Notes: generated by a model not told the origin, from the letters alone. A DNA stretch of 64,000 nt from Gnetum montanum (GCA_015680685.1 MNCI01025299.1:109199-173198), one strand, 5' to 3'; numbered from the stretch's first letter, positions 33,156 through 45,898 are shown. Translations and numbers: made by a program.

Positions 33156-34238
33156 CCTCCTGTTCCTTCTGTGTATCACAGGTAGTCCCACATGCTTTCT
33201 GTACCCCTATCACTAAGCTAGCATAGACATAACACTCCTGTGGTCCTACCACAGTAGTAGCTGGATCATAGGCCAACACAAGAGTTGTCTATGTTCTAGT
33301 TGGTGCAGATTGTCCAAGTTGATAGCTCCCCTAGAACCCTGTAGGACAAAAAGCCCAAACTATTTACTGTGTTAAGCTCTAAGTGTTCTGTAGAGTGTGA
33401 TACCCTATGAGCATAACAATCCCTTAGAGCATGACAAGAGTAACAACAAAGATAACCATTTTTTAGTGTTGCTAGACTTAGCGATTTTTGGCCTATTTTC
33501 TATATAGTTTTCACACTTAGTTGTTTTATCTTAAAATTTTCTACACTTAAACATTTTTGACAAACATCACTTTTTCTTATGTCTTTTCTTACACAATGAA
33601 AATGAACCCCATTAACACCTCAACTGCTACCTTGAACTTGGGTTAGTCCACCCCATGCAACATGTTGTAGACATCAAGCAACCACTTAGCCTGATACGAC
33701 CATAACAACAGTCTCTTAGACTACAGCACTAATCCCTCAAACATACGGTACTTGATGATGAACAATACAACCTTTTGTGTGCAAAGATTAAGGCAATCCT
33801 ACCATTGGGCTACCAGGAAATGGAAGAAAAGTGTAGTTTAGAAATTATTCACCAAAACAAAAGGGAGTTCCTTCCTACCACTAGTGTGGTCATAGTGATC
33901 ACTAAATCTTTCAAATGGATTTGGACCAACATATCAGGATGAGTGGGTTAAAAGAGTAGGACTCGACATCCAACTATGATGAACCCCTGCAAGATGGGCA
34001 AGAGGAGTTTGAGTCTCATTCTGATAGTGTTGTCGTGCTCTACATCTCAACCTCATAGTCTACCTCTGCATTTCTACCATACTAGTCGCAGTCTTCTACC
34101 TTCTTTGAGGTAGCTGTGACGCTTCAACAAACTAAAACTTCGTTGATGGTAACTAGCCACCTAGTCTTATCTATGCAACAGAATGCAAGACCTTCTATTC
34201 CTTTTTCCTTTGTCATTTCTTCACAATTTTTTTAGCCT
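33156..34238 (+). other. E3 5' leader
   Basis: About 1.1 kb without a supported gene. The reading frame of gag may extend somewhat upstream of 34239, but no clear start codon is seen. Confidence 0.45.
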
Positions 34239-37200
34239 TTGCAGCTAGCGTCTATGACACCAACACTACCATATGTGCACACCATGTCCATATCCCAACC
34301 ACAAATGAGTCACATTTTCATCATTCCAATCGTACCAGTCCAACCACCAACAATAGCTCGAACCTCAACTATGTGGTGGGTAGGAACATCTTTACCTACT
34401 ATTCAATTATCCCAGTTTCCATAGTACACATAGCCACAAATGTACCAAGCGTCACATATGGCACAACCTACTATAGGACTTTCGGCCACTCTAACAACCC
34501 CACCAACAATATAGCCGATGCAACCCTCTGCAACATCCCCGAGTCTAGATCAAGCATTTTAACTCATCCAAACTCTCACTGAGGAGAATAGATGGGTTAA
34601 AGCAGCCAACTCAGAGATAATCCATGTAATGGATTTCTACCAGGATGATCCCATTAGCCTCGTTGTTCCTTAGCTCACATTGCCTCTTAGGGTCCAACTT
34701 CCTCAATTCATGAAATACAACGGTGAGGGTGACCTAAATGCCCACTTAGTCACTTTCTGTTCGGATTCCTTATTACTACAAGTGTGACCATATGCCACTA
34801 TCCATGTCTTTACCATGTCTCTGATTAGCAAAGCTTTAGATTGGTATCGTGTGATTCCTCAAGCTTCCATTTCAACTCTGGAGGAGTTGCTAAGCCAATT
34901 CTTAACCTGCTTCAAGTACAACTTGAAGCTAGAAGCCACGCTAGAACAACTCATGAATGTTAAGCAAGAAGCATTAGAACTAGTGCAAAAATTCATACAA
35001 CATTGGAGCACCTCTCTAAATGAGATTCGCGACCCAATCGCTGAAACCCACCTATTGGTCATTTTTAAGGATGTAGTAAATGATTTTATTAAATTGAAGC
35101 TATACTATTTAGTCCTACACTCCCTTAGCCAATATTTTGCTCAAACAAAGAGCATACATGATGTGGCAGAGGCCAACAAGAACCTAACTTTCATAGCCTT
35201 TAAGAATGCACATCGAAAGAGAGACAAGGAAGAGGGAAAAGCCATGACAACCATCATGGCGGCTGTGGCTGATGAAGCCAAGCCGAACAATAACAAGTAG
35301 ATGGCTAAGGCACCTAAGGCCCTGGCCAATACCAACAAAACATTGGGTTTTGGCAACGCAGGAACCAACCAACCTGCATCATCAGCAGCCATAGGGCAAG
35401 CTCCACCAAGGCCAAACTTTTAGTGCAAGGATTGTTCAAAATGTACCCCTTTGCCAATCAAGCCATCAAAGCTTTTGGATCAATTACTTAGTGCTAGGCA
35501 CATTCAACATAAGAAAATGTTAGAGGATGCTGACAAATTCCACAAAGGATACTATGAGGTCCTCCAAGACCCCTCTGCAACTATGCCTAATGAGCCTCTG
35601 CTACCCAAAAATTTTAGGCTAGACCAATTTTGCAACTACCATCAGTTGTAGGGCCATGACACAGATTACTGCCTAGTGCTAAAGGATGATATCCAATGCA
35701 TGATTGATCAAGGCAAGTTGTTCCTTGATGAAAGTAATCCTATCTAGCCAAAGAACCAGTCCATGAATGTCTATAAGGATCCATTAAATGCTAGCGGTGC
35801 AGGATATATCATTAATGTTATTATCATTGATGATGACGCACATCCAACACATGAACTATTTGTGGTTCGTGTGCTCTCCAGTAACGTTGAAGCCTTAGCA
35901 TCAACTAGGCCACAAGCCCCTTTTGTCATCAAGGCACCACCTTGGGTGCCCATAACACCCTTCATGATTAGGGCCTCATAGCTAAGGGTGCCAAAACATG
36001 GGGACCCCCCATCTACACAAGATCTGATAGTGGGGACTACATCATAACCTTCCTACCTGAAGAGACATGACAAGCATCTAGCTAACAAGATGGCTAGGGA
36101 ATGCACTAAACTACATTCCCCTAAGCCTATCCCCCTGTCAACAGTTCCCATGGCCCCATCATCTAAGGTCACTAATATAGACATGCACATTCAACAAGCA
36201 ACCCCCAAGGCTCAAAGGCCCATTGTCCCACCAAAAGTAAAATCTTTTCCTCATTGGGAAATCCATCTTTTAGGGCATTTGGAGGAGATAAAGACTACCA
36301 AACAACTTGACGATGGAAAATATTTTCTAGATGCACTCACACAGGTCAAGTAGGCTCTAAAACAAAAGAATACAACTTTGAGCCTATATGATCTAATTAT
36401 GACCTCTCCCACCCATCATGAAGCATTGGTTCACATGTTGGCATCCATTCCTATTAAGGAAGACATGCCAGCAAAGGAAAAGGCTATCCATGCCATAATG
36501 CTTCCACCTATAACCGAAGAACCAACGTCAATACTTTTGACCTTTCGCGATGAAGTGATCAAAGCTAACCTTGAGAAGGGTTAAGTAACTACTACACTTA
36601 TGTTCATAACAATTTGTATGGGTCAATATAAAATTCACAGGTTACATGTCGATGATGGGGTAGCAACCAACGTTATCCCATTCCCTGTTGTCGATAAGCT
36701 TAGCCTGGTGGATCAAATCAAGCCAACAACAATGGCCTATTTAAAGTTCTTTAATGGAACATGCATGGTTGTCAAGGGAATAATCATAATTAATTTCATG
36801 GTAGTGGAAAAATTCCCAACTAATGTAGAGTTCATTGTGGTTGAAGAGATGCCCAGATTCAACCTAATCCTAGGGAGATCCTGGTTAGCCCAACTAAGGG
36901 TTGTCTCTTCACCAATCCACCAAGAGATCCACTTACCTTATGAGGGTAGGGAAGTGGTGATCTTTGGTGATAACATAGCCCCTCAGACCACCAACAATGT
37001 AGACACTGAGCAAGGGTCAGAGATAGAAATCTCTGAAGACACACCACCTATTTGCAATGAAAGTCAATGTTGTTCGGCTGATGAACCAAGCAAAATGAGC
37101 GATCTCCATGAGGAAGCTCTATGGGTAGAATTGCCTTTTTCGATGGTAGATGATGGCCTAGGGGACTACCGTCTTATGCCTTCTAGGCCTTATGCACTGC

Positions 37201-37241
37201 CTAACCCACATCGGTTTAGGAAACATCTTCATGATTAGGAC
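34239..37241 (+). pseudogene. E3 gag-protease (one frame, broken only by stops)
   Basis: A single reading frame holds from 34239 to the end at 37241. I see no frameshift in about 3 kb, only stops (for example 35298, 35649, 35979, 36351, 36582), mostly TAG where CAG fits. Gag: a Pro-rich N-terminus, capsid core LPQFMKYNGEGDLNAH ... LDWYRVIPQAS ... LEELLSQFLTCFK, then a zinc-knuckle-like C-N-Y-H-x4-G-H-x4-C near 35632-35670 (FCNYHQL-GHDTDYC). Protease: HRLHVDDGVATNVIPF with D-D-G at 36651-36659, then FNLILGRSWL. The natural stop follows RFRKHLHD. The upstream start is uncertain. Confidence 0.88.
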
Positions 37242-37429
37242 ATGTCCCTAACTTGCTTGCCCATTAATCTTCTCTTTAGCACCTTTTGTCTGTATAGTTT
37301 CAATTTGCATTATGTTTGCTTTTTGCATTTTTTATGCTTTTGTTTAGCCATAAAAAAATAAAAAAAATACAAAAAATATAAAAAAACAAACAAAACAAAA
37401 TAAAATTAATTAAAAAAAAGAAGAAGAAG

Positions 37430-37500
37430 TGAGGCCCAAAATGGCCTTAAGCTAGTGATGGCCCAAAATGACCTTAAACTATAGCATGGAGCCCACAAGG
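37430..37500 (+). repeat. short remnant of the TTAAACTAGC minisatellite (E3)
   Basis: Two or three units of the type GGCCCAAAATGACCTTAAAC, directly after the gag-pro stop and an A-rich stretch (37345-37430). E1 has about 15 units in the same position. Confidence 0.75.
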
Positions 37501-37703
37501 GGCCTAATTATCAACAAAAACCTAAAATATATCAACTGAATTACAAGCTAAAATGATAAAATGAGAGATACATAAATATCATGCTTTTCATTAAATTTTA
37601 AGCAAAATACATAGTCTAGGATTACATCCACATCAAAAGATACAAAATTTTCCAAAAACAAGGCTACATTTCAAATGTTTTAAATTATATTAATGATGGA
37701 AAG

Positions 37704-40700
37704 CTAAGGCTCTTCCCCTACCCCTTTACCTGCTACTACGCTAGGTCCTACATTTTCACCGAGATCTTGCATAAAACAAAAATGAAACGATAATAAAGAG
37801 GATAACATGCAAAATTATTATGAAATAGATAGCAATAAAGTAAATTTAACCAACCTGAGATGGGCCCATGTCCATGTCTAGGGGAATCCTATTGAGGCTA
37901 GCCTCTTGGCGTCGGAGGATCTCCTCCTTTGACATGTTTGTCCAATCCTCCTCTTCCAAATCAATGCCTGCAAGGGCTTTTGCTTTCTGCATGGTTGTCC
38001 ATACCGACGACACTGGAGAAAATGTGGCAAATGTAACCTCTCTAGAAGGAATAGCAATTTCCCTCTCCGAGGACTCACTAACCACCAGGTGTTTTTCAAA
38101 CTTGTTGTAAGCTTATGTCACACTAATGGCATCAAGGAATATGTCATCACATTAGCGCTTCATAGACTCATCCTTGTACTTCTTATGAAAGGCTACATGT
38201 TCCATCTTGTAATGGTATATGTGGTTCTTCTGAGTCTATCCCCACTCATATACTTTGGCACTGTAGTCCTTCCAATCTTGGTTCTTTTGAGCCAAGAGGT
38301 TCATTTGCAAGAGCTACTCAATAACCTTGCAAGTAGCCTCATTCTTACTCTTAATACCTAACCAATATCTGGCGTAGTCAATTTCAGCCATACGCCAACT
38401 ACTATTTGATTTATCATAGGCTGCCAAGAAGTCATACCGCAACTACAAATCTTCTAGTTGAGCTACCTAGTTCACCTTCTACTCCTAGAGCTCTTGTACT
38501 TGTTTCCAGAGCTCCTTGTTCATGCAACTACACTCCCACAATGATCATACCAAGTGAAATGCGCACTTGCTTACCTTGTCATATATAAGATGAGATACCT
38601 ATTCTACCTCAGGAGGGAACTCAGGTACAGCATCAACTTGGACCACTCTTGCGAGGTTCCACTTAAGTCATGAGCCTATTACACCAAAAAGGAGAAATAT
38701 TAGTTGCAAGACAAAAGCAAAAAAAACAATAACAATGTAAACATACCTATCTCAGGATCTATGTGTTTCAGGCAGCCAATCATGTTGTCCACTATGCCTT
38801 GCATAAAGGCAAACTTAGCTAGAGTTTTTGCCCATAGTTGTGAGCAAAAAGTGAAGGTAGATTCGGGATGCTTAGCAAAAGCATCATCCACTGTATATCT
38901 AGATGGCTTGGATATCTGGGTGCGATCTTGCATCATCCATAGCCCATTCTAACAAACCACTAGGAATTTTGCAAACCTTCGCAAGCATGCTATAAAGAAG
39001 GTAAAATGTACATGAGAGCATGCCTTGAGGTTGCTGCAAAGTTTGATTATTTTGGCTTGCAGGCCATCAGCAAGGTATTTGGCACAGTTGTATTGTGTCC
39101 CCTCCTTTATCACATCCCTCATAACCCAAGCCTGCTCTACCCTAAGGACCTTTCCTTGAGAAAGTAGCTTAGGAAATGCATGAGCATGGAAGATGAGATA
39201 AAGGTGTTGGGCCACCAAAAATTTTACCTACTGCATGGGTATAGCCTTGTGGCCTTTTTCAGTGCCCAGACTTTTCAATGTCCCCTTTGTGGTTTAGCTC
39301 CTTGTTAGTCTTCTCACCTATAGGTAAACCTTTAGAAGGGATACCAAAGAGATCCAAAAAGAGGTTATCTGTGATCTCAAAGATCACCCACACATTGTGA
39401 ACCAACGTGCAGAGATGGTCGACACTCTCCATGAAAGAATCGACAAGGGTAATCATCTCTGCTATCAGGATGCTTGGGTTCACGGCCAAGAATAGGTCCA
39501 AGAGCCCAGCCCATTGAAAATTTTTGGTTATCCTTGTTGGGACCTCATGGCATAACTAGCACTACAAACCATCAACCTCACCATACTTGAAAATAAGATT
39601 GGCCTTAATGATTCCTAAGATAATCACTGTGACCTCTCTGGACTTGGTTGCAGCTATAGTAAACAAAAGAATAATTAGAAACATGATAAAAATGTACAAA
39701 TCAAAATTGCATGAAAATAAATGGGTGATACAACTTACCTAACACAAACGGTGTCAAAAATGGTGGTACTGGCACTGAAACTTCTTCTACACTAGATATC
39801 TAGGATGCTCACTCAACATTCAACCAGCCGAGATCCTAGCACTTCACATAGGATTTGGAGTATTTAGTAGGGTAATTCATCATATCTACCCCAATTTGTC
39901 CTATGACACCAGCACACATGTTCTCAACAGATGAGAACTCTTGTAGGACTGTTTGAACCAGGGCTAATATCCCTTCTCCATTGTGAAGGTCATTTTCATC
40001 AATAGAAAATCTGGCAATAGGCAAAAAAGCAGTAAGCATTCTAAGTCATGAGATAATAGGTAAAAAAATCACAATAGGGCTCACCCTCCAACGTAGTAAA
40101 CTATTCCAGGTGGGTTCTGGAAAGCCGTGTGCACATGACGAGCAAGGAATATAGTGTCGTACTTATGATAGCATTAGAATTTGGGCATCTCCCAAATCCA
40201 AGACAAGAACCTAAGGCCTTTTTGGCGTTGGCTCAAGCTCCTTTCCCCTTCACCTTCAGTAGGTTCATCTAACACGAGTTTCAAGATGCCTCAATTTTCC
40301 CTAGGCAACATCTCAACTAAGACACCTGCTACTTCAGCAAACAAGTGTGACAATATGATCACACTAAAGTGGTGAAGTAGGAATTCTAAGAAGTCATGTG
40401 CACCCTCCCAAAACCAGACCACCTAGTATCCTATGTGTGCATATGGTGCAGGAACATTAGGCATGGGATCACTCATACAACACAAGATCCCTATTAGTTT
40501 AACCATGATGAGGGCAAGTTTCAGCAGGACCCTGCAATGCCACAATAGTGAAAGTGTCAATATTGAAAAAGGGTAACAAAAACAACAAAAGTAATAGACA
40601 AACGATGCATAAAATAACATAAAAAAATTAACAAATGTTATCATATTATAAAAAAAACTCAAAAATTCTCTAACTATTAATCACACTCCACACAGAGCAT

Positions 40701-41795
40701 GACACTCTCTAAGAAAATTTTTTTCTAAGTATTTGTCATGCTCCCAAGGAGCGTGAAACTTGAAAATTTTTTTTAAGTGTTGGTCACGCTACTACAGAAC
40801 GTGACAACTATAGAGTTATTGGTAAAAAATTTGCACAAAATCTTTCAAGTGTTGGTCATGCTCATAGGGAGTGTGACAATTGTAAAATAACTAGAAAAAA
40901 AAATTTGAAAAAACTTTTCTAGTACTAGTCATGCTACTAGGGAGCATGACAACTGCAAAGTTACTCGCAAAAAGTTGCAAAAATTTTCCCAAGTGTTGGT
41001 CACACTCCCAAGGAGCGTGACAATAGCAGAATGTGCAAAATCTGAAAGCAAAACATAGCAGTACCAAAATTTTTCTAACTTTTTGTCATGCTCTTAGGGA
41101 TGCTCAGAGCTTGATAGCCATAACCCTTCACTACCTTGGCCAAGTCCTCTCCCACAACACCGGACATCAAAAAAAACACCTTGTACTGTGCCATGGTGCA
41201 GAACACCCATGAAACGCATATCCTATCCCACAATGTAGGAAACATAGAAAACCATGTCTCGTCCCACCACGCAGAATACACAAGAAACCCTTGTTACGCA
41301 ACATGAGATGCAAGGCATCCAAAACTCTCTTAATGCACTACGTTAGCAGTACATGTAAAACCCTCATTCTGTCTCATGGTGCAGGGCATTACAGAAAACC
41401 TCATCCCATCCCATAGCGCTAGATGCTCAAAAACCCTTGGTGAAACCCTTGCTTAGCACCACAGCATAGGACACCCCCAAACCCTTTCTCAAAAAAAAAA
41501 ACAAGATTCATGGGGTGCACTCCCTTCCTAGCCATGGCATAATAGCCATAGAGGTGACAGCAATGGCGGTGCTCCTTGCCCAAAATAAGCCACCTTTCAA
41601 ACCTCCAAAACCCAAAGCTCAAATACATGGGAAGTAGGAAGGAATGAAAAATCATGAGTGGAGCATGACAACCTACCTAGCAGACGATGTCTCTTGGCAT
41701 TCCTCAACATGTGCCCTGTGAAGATGTTGTAAGGTGCGCTCACCTTCATCAACATTGGCAAGGCCAAGGTGCCTACACTCACCCCTACATGCCAT
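37704..41795 (-). pseudogene. antisense accessory gene inside E3 (minus strand, multi-exon)
   Basis: Proposed start ATG at 41795-41793 (MACRGEC ... LGLANVDEGERTL), about 150 bases after TATAAATA. Exon from 40531 (LMVKLIGILCCMSDPMPNVP ... YHKYDTIFLARHVHTAF) ends at donor GTGAG 40084. The next exon starts at 40010 (FSIDENDLHNGEGILALVQ). Further coding lies at 39660-38747: LFLDLFGIPSKGLPIGEK, then FHAHAFPKLLSQGKVLRVEQ and LAKFAFMQGIVDNM, with donor GTATGT at 38747. From 38675 (VDAVPEFPPEV) a coiled-coil-like exon with EIDYARYWLGI and EATCKVIE runs to donor GTTGG 37854. The last exon, 37765-37704, is DLGENVGPSVVAGKGVGEEP-stop. Best exons have few stops. No known family recognised; part may resemble plant transposon accessory ORFs. 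Antisense ORFs are known in Tat elements (Grande gene 23), usually elsewhere in the element. Confidence 0.72.
40690..41040 (-). repeat. hairpin repeat in the antisense gene's first intron (E3)
   Basis: Five units of 70-90 bases. Each has a palindromic core like GTCATGCTCCCAAGGAGCGT-GA and an A/T spacer with AAAATTTTTTTCTAAGT (plus strand). It is homologous to 18541-18760 of E1. Confidence 0.8.
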
Positions 41796-41938
41796 CTTCT
41801 TACTGTCACACTCTAGCTTTCTTACTATCACACTCTGGCTTCCTTCTGTGGCTACTATGCTCTATCTTGGATACGCTATGCTCAGATAACTATTGTCTCT
41901 AATGGTGAAAATGATAGGTTTACTATTGGTAAAACCTC

Positions 41939-41946
41939 TATTTATA
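41939..41946 (-). promoter_or_regulatory. TATA box of the E3 antisense gene
   Basis: Minus-strand TATAAATA in GAAGGGTATAAATAGAGG. The following minus-strand text (AGTAAACCTATCATTTTC, GAGCATAG) aligns with E1 after 17402. Confidence 0.65.
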
Positions 41947-42387
41947 CCCTTCAAAGTCAAATAACATGTCACCCTTTTAGGACGTCTCATGTCCCGCGTG
42001 TAATAGGAAATGCTCCATGTCTTGCATGTAATGCGAAATGTCTCATGTCTCGCATAGCATAACACCTAGAGTTAGAAAAATTTTCTAACTTTTTCATCTT
42101 CTTACACTTAGAAAATTTTTTTGCATTGTTTCTACTTTTCCAATGAACGTTTAGCTTGGCCCCATGTTCAAACCTTTTAAGCTTTGCTTAGACTTACACC
42201 TCACGCATAATCTATGGTCCGCTATGACCTTAAACTGGCAATTTTGTGACCAATCAAAGCCACAAAAAAGAACATAAAAAATAATAGAATATACATAAAT
42301 AAATCACTTTAGATACTGCATGAATAATTTTCATAGCATTGTCTTCCTTATTCTATGCATTTCTCTTTATTAAAATAGGTGATGCTT

Positions 42388-42411
42388 GATATTTTTCTGG
42401 TTATTTTGCAG
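42388..42411 (+). promoter_or_regulatory. conserved 3' splice site upstream of E3 pol
   Basis: ATATTTTTCTGGTTATTTTGCAG, then GATCTC. Pyrimidine-rich tract and CAG as in plant introns; the pol ATG (42425) is 13 bases on. The E1 equivalent is at 16918-16940. The partner donor is not identified. Confidence 0.65.
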
Positions 42412-42424
42412 GATCTCTTGAAAA

Positions 42425-45400
42425 ATGAACACATATAAGAGTCTTCATTCACCCTTAGTCTTGACTGGACCTTATGGAAAACTCATCAAACACATAAACA
42501 CAAAATATTTGGACTTCAAACTGCTTACCTACGACACCAACATAGCATCCCTAGAGATGTCACTAGATTGCCTAGAACATCTAGTCTGAGCTCTAGACTT
42601 AGAGGTAGGTGACATGATCGAGGATCCCCTCATAGAAGTCCCTATAACAACATGCAAAGGTTAGGCAAAAACATTGAAACTTAGTTCCTTGCTAGAGCCT
42701 CAAATCCAACAAAGCATCTCTAAAGTCCTTAGTGACAATGTTAAGGCATTTGCATGGTCCTATGAGGACATGTCAGGCTTAGACCCACGTACAATATAGC
42801 ATAACATTATCCTAGATCCACGCATTAAACTAGTTAAACAAAAGGCTTGTAAAATCAAGCTTGAGGTCATGTTGGCCATCCACGATGAGATCACTAAGCT
42901 TCATAAAGTCAGTTTCATCTAGGTAGTTGACTATGCAGATTGGGTTTCGAACATCGTAGTTGTCCCCAAGAAAAATAGAGGTATATGCATTTGCATAGAC
43001 TTTTAGGACCTAAACAAGGCAACCATTAAAGATGATTTTTCATTTCCTAGTATTGACCAACTAGTTAATACGATGACCGATCATGCCTTGTTTTCCTTTA
43101 TGGATGAGTTCATGGGGTACAACCAAATTCACATCAACTTAGAGCATCAGCTTACCACTACTTTCATGATCCCTTGGGGTACATTTTGTTATATAATGAT
43201 GCCCTTTGGACTAAAGAAAGTAGGAGCAACATATCAACATCCAATGACATACATCTTTAGTGAATATCTATTAGAATTTCTCAATGACAACATTAACAAC
43301 ATAGCGGTTAAGTCCAAAGTGGATGGTGACCACACGAATGATTTGGACCATGTCCTCAAATGTTTTCGTAGACATGACCTTAGTCTTAATCCCAAAAAGT
43401 GTGTCTTTGACATTAAAACTGGTCATATGTTAGGCTTTGTGGTATCAAAAGTAGGAATACACATAGACCCCGACAAGGTCAAGGCCATCACCAACTTGGT
43501 GCCACCAGCAAACCTTAAGGAGTTATGTGGGTTACAAGGTAGGATACAATTCATACATAGGTTTATCACAAGGTTGATTGATAAGCTACAGCCAATACAA
43601 CATCTGCTCAAAAAAAGGATTCACTTTGAATGGACAGATCAATGCCAAGAGGCATTTAACAACCTAAAAAAGGAGCTAGCTCAACTTCTAACAATTTATC
43701 CTCCACAAAGAGATAAACCTTTCTACATCTACCTTGTAACCTCAAACACATCCATTACTTTCCTACTTTTTCAAAATTGATATGATGGCTTCAAGGTTCC
43801 TATTTACTACTTAAGCCATGTGCTAGTAGCACACTAGGCAAAATATAATGATGTGGAGAAAAACTATCTTGCCTTAGTCTTTGCGCTTAAAAAGTGGAGA
43901 CACTACCTTTTCCATAGTCAAGTTAATGTCATTTGCAAGAGTAATGCACTCAGGGCTATTACAACAAACATATATGAAAGTAGTAGAATAGCAAGGTGGA
44001 AGGCAATAACTGCAGAGTTTGACCTACACTACATAATGCAGGCATCCACAAAAGGTCAAGCAAAAGCCGCACAACTCATGGCTTCACCAATAGACAATCA
44101 AGCAACAATAGATCTAGAATTCCTAGATGAGCATGTCAGTAGTATAAGCCAAGTACCTGCAAATTTTGAGGTTGTTTTACACTTTGACAGTGCTTCAACC
44201 ACATAAGGTGGTAGTGCCACTATTGTTATTACATTCCCCTCTAGGAAGATCTGACCCTTTGCATATCACTTTTCATTTCTTTGTACAAACAATGTGGTGG
44301 AGTACAAAAGTCTCGTTAGAGGCATCTTAGCAGCTCAAGAGTTAGGGGTCCAAAACATAGTAGTCTGAGGTGATTCGCAACTAGTTATTAACCAAGTCAT
44401 AGACATGTACGCTTGTAAGGCACAACATCTACAACCTTACTATGATTTGGCAAAACACTTGCTTAAACAATTTGCAATCATAGATGTCCAACATATCCCT
44501 CACAATGAAAATGCCATAGTTGATGCACTAGCTACTTTAGCCTTAAGCATAGTGCCAAATATGTTCTCCACTTTGCGCACTTCGATAATGGATTGCACTA
44601 AACCTATAACTCATGAAATAAGCATCACATCTATAAGTACAGCTCACGCCTAAGAATGGTATGATGATATTAAGGCATACCTCCAATAAGGAGAGCCCCC
44701 ACAAAACTTAACATCTACCCAAAAGGACGCAATATGAAAATGATCACGATAGTACGTCCTTATAGGTGACAGTACCTTATGTCATACATCCTATGATGGA
44801 ATACTATTAACTTGCGTTAGTGGTAGTGAAGCACAAAATATTGTTGACCAAGTTCATGAAGGACTATGTGGAGGTCATATAGCTCCTAGGGCAATGGCAG
44901 CAAAAATCATATGTCTAGGCTATTACTGGCCTTACATGGAGCGCGATTACATCTCCAAGATCAGGACATGTGATGTGTGTCAACGACATGGGAAACTAAT
45001 ACATGTGTCATCTACTAAACTACATACTACACAGATCACATGGCCATTCCAACGTTGGGGGTTGGACATCATAGGCCCTTTAATGCCTAAGTCTTCTGTA
45101 GAACATAGCTTCATGATTACTGCAACTAAGTATTTCACAAAGTGGGTTGAAGCTACTCCCCTTAGGAAGACAACATCCTCGCAAGTTTGCAAATTCATTC
45201 TTAACAACATAGTGACCTAATTTGGTCTCCCCATGACTATAGTCACAGACAATGGGCCACAATTTAGTAGTGCAAAAACCAAAGCCTTCTGTGAAAACCT
45301 TACCATCAAGCACTCTTTTTCATTACCATACTACCCTCAAGCAAATGGTCAAGTAGAGGCTATGAACAAGGTCGTTGTCAACCTTTTGAATAGGATGCTT

Positions 45401-45898
45401 AACAATAGCAAATGATGATGGCACAAATAATTAGTCTACACACTATGGGCCTATTGCACGACATGCAGAAATGGGACAAGTAAAATGCCATATAGTCTTG
45501 TGTATAGATCTGAAGCAGTGTTGCCTCTTGAATTGCAGGTTCCATCGCTCCACATGATCCTCTCGAACCTCATTGATGAGGTTCAAAACAACGAGTTGAA
45601 AACCATCAATCTTGACTCTATAGAGGAAGAGCACATGCAAAAAGTTGATCACATCAAGTGATACCAAGAGAAGCAATGGCAAAAGCACTACCACAATCAA
45701 CATCAATGCCCAATCAAGAAAAGGGACCTAGTCCTCAAGATCATCTATGAGCCCATAGACAAATTCTCAACCAACTGGGAAGGGCCTTTCTTGGTCACTA
45801 AGGCATACAACAACAGAGCCTTCAAGCTCACTAATCTAGATGGTAATGAGTTTTCCAATCTTGTTAACCACTCATACCTGAAGTTGTATTACACCTAG
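42425..45898 (+). pseudogene. E3 pol: RT-RNase H-aRNH-integrase (one frame, broken by stops)
   Basis: One frame from ATG 42425 (MNTYKSLHSPLVLTGPYGK) to TAG 45896-45898, 3474 bases, with internal stops but no frameshift seen. RT: DYADWVSNIVVVPKKN, IPWGTFCYIMMPFGLKK; the catalytic motif is NINN (43289-43300) where E1 has YIDD, so RT is dead. RNase H: KNYLALVFALKKWRHYL. Second archaeal-type RNase H at about 44165-44570: NNVVEYKSLVRGILAAQELG, GDSQLVINQV, VDALATLAL; this defines the Tat lineage. Integrase: HEGLCGGHIAP ... CDVCQ zinc region, then GLDIIGP, TDNGPQF and QVEAMNK, giving D,D-35-E (45065, 45248, 45356); C-terminus NWEGPFLVTKAYNNRAFKL and HSYLKLYY. Confidence 0.92.

Noticed and set aside
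37430-42250. The PR-RT spacer of E3 as an independent nested transposon
   Set aside because: E1 carries a homologous segment in the same place and orientation relative to pol, and no terminal repeats or target duplications are seen at its edges; ancestral content fits better.
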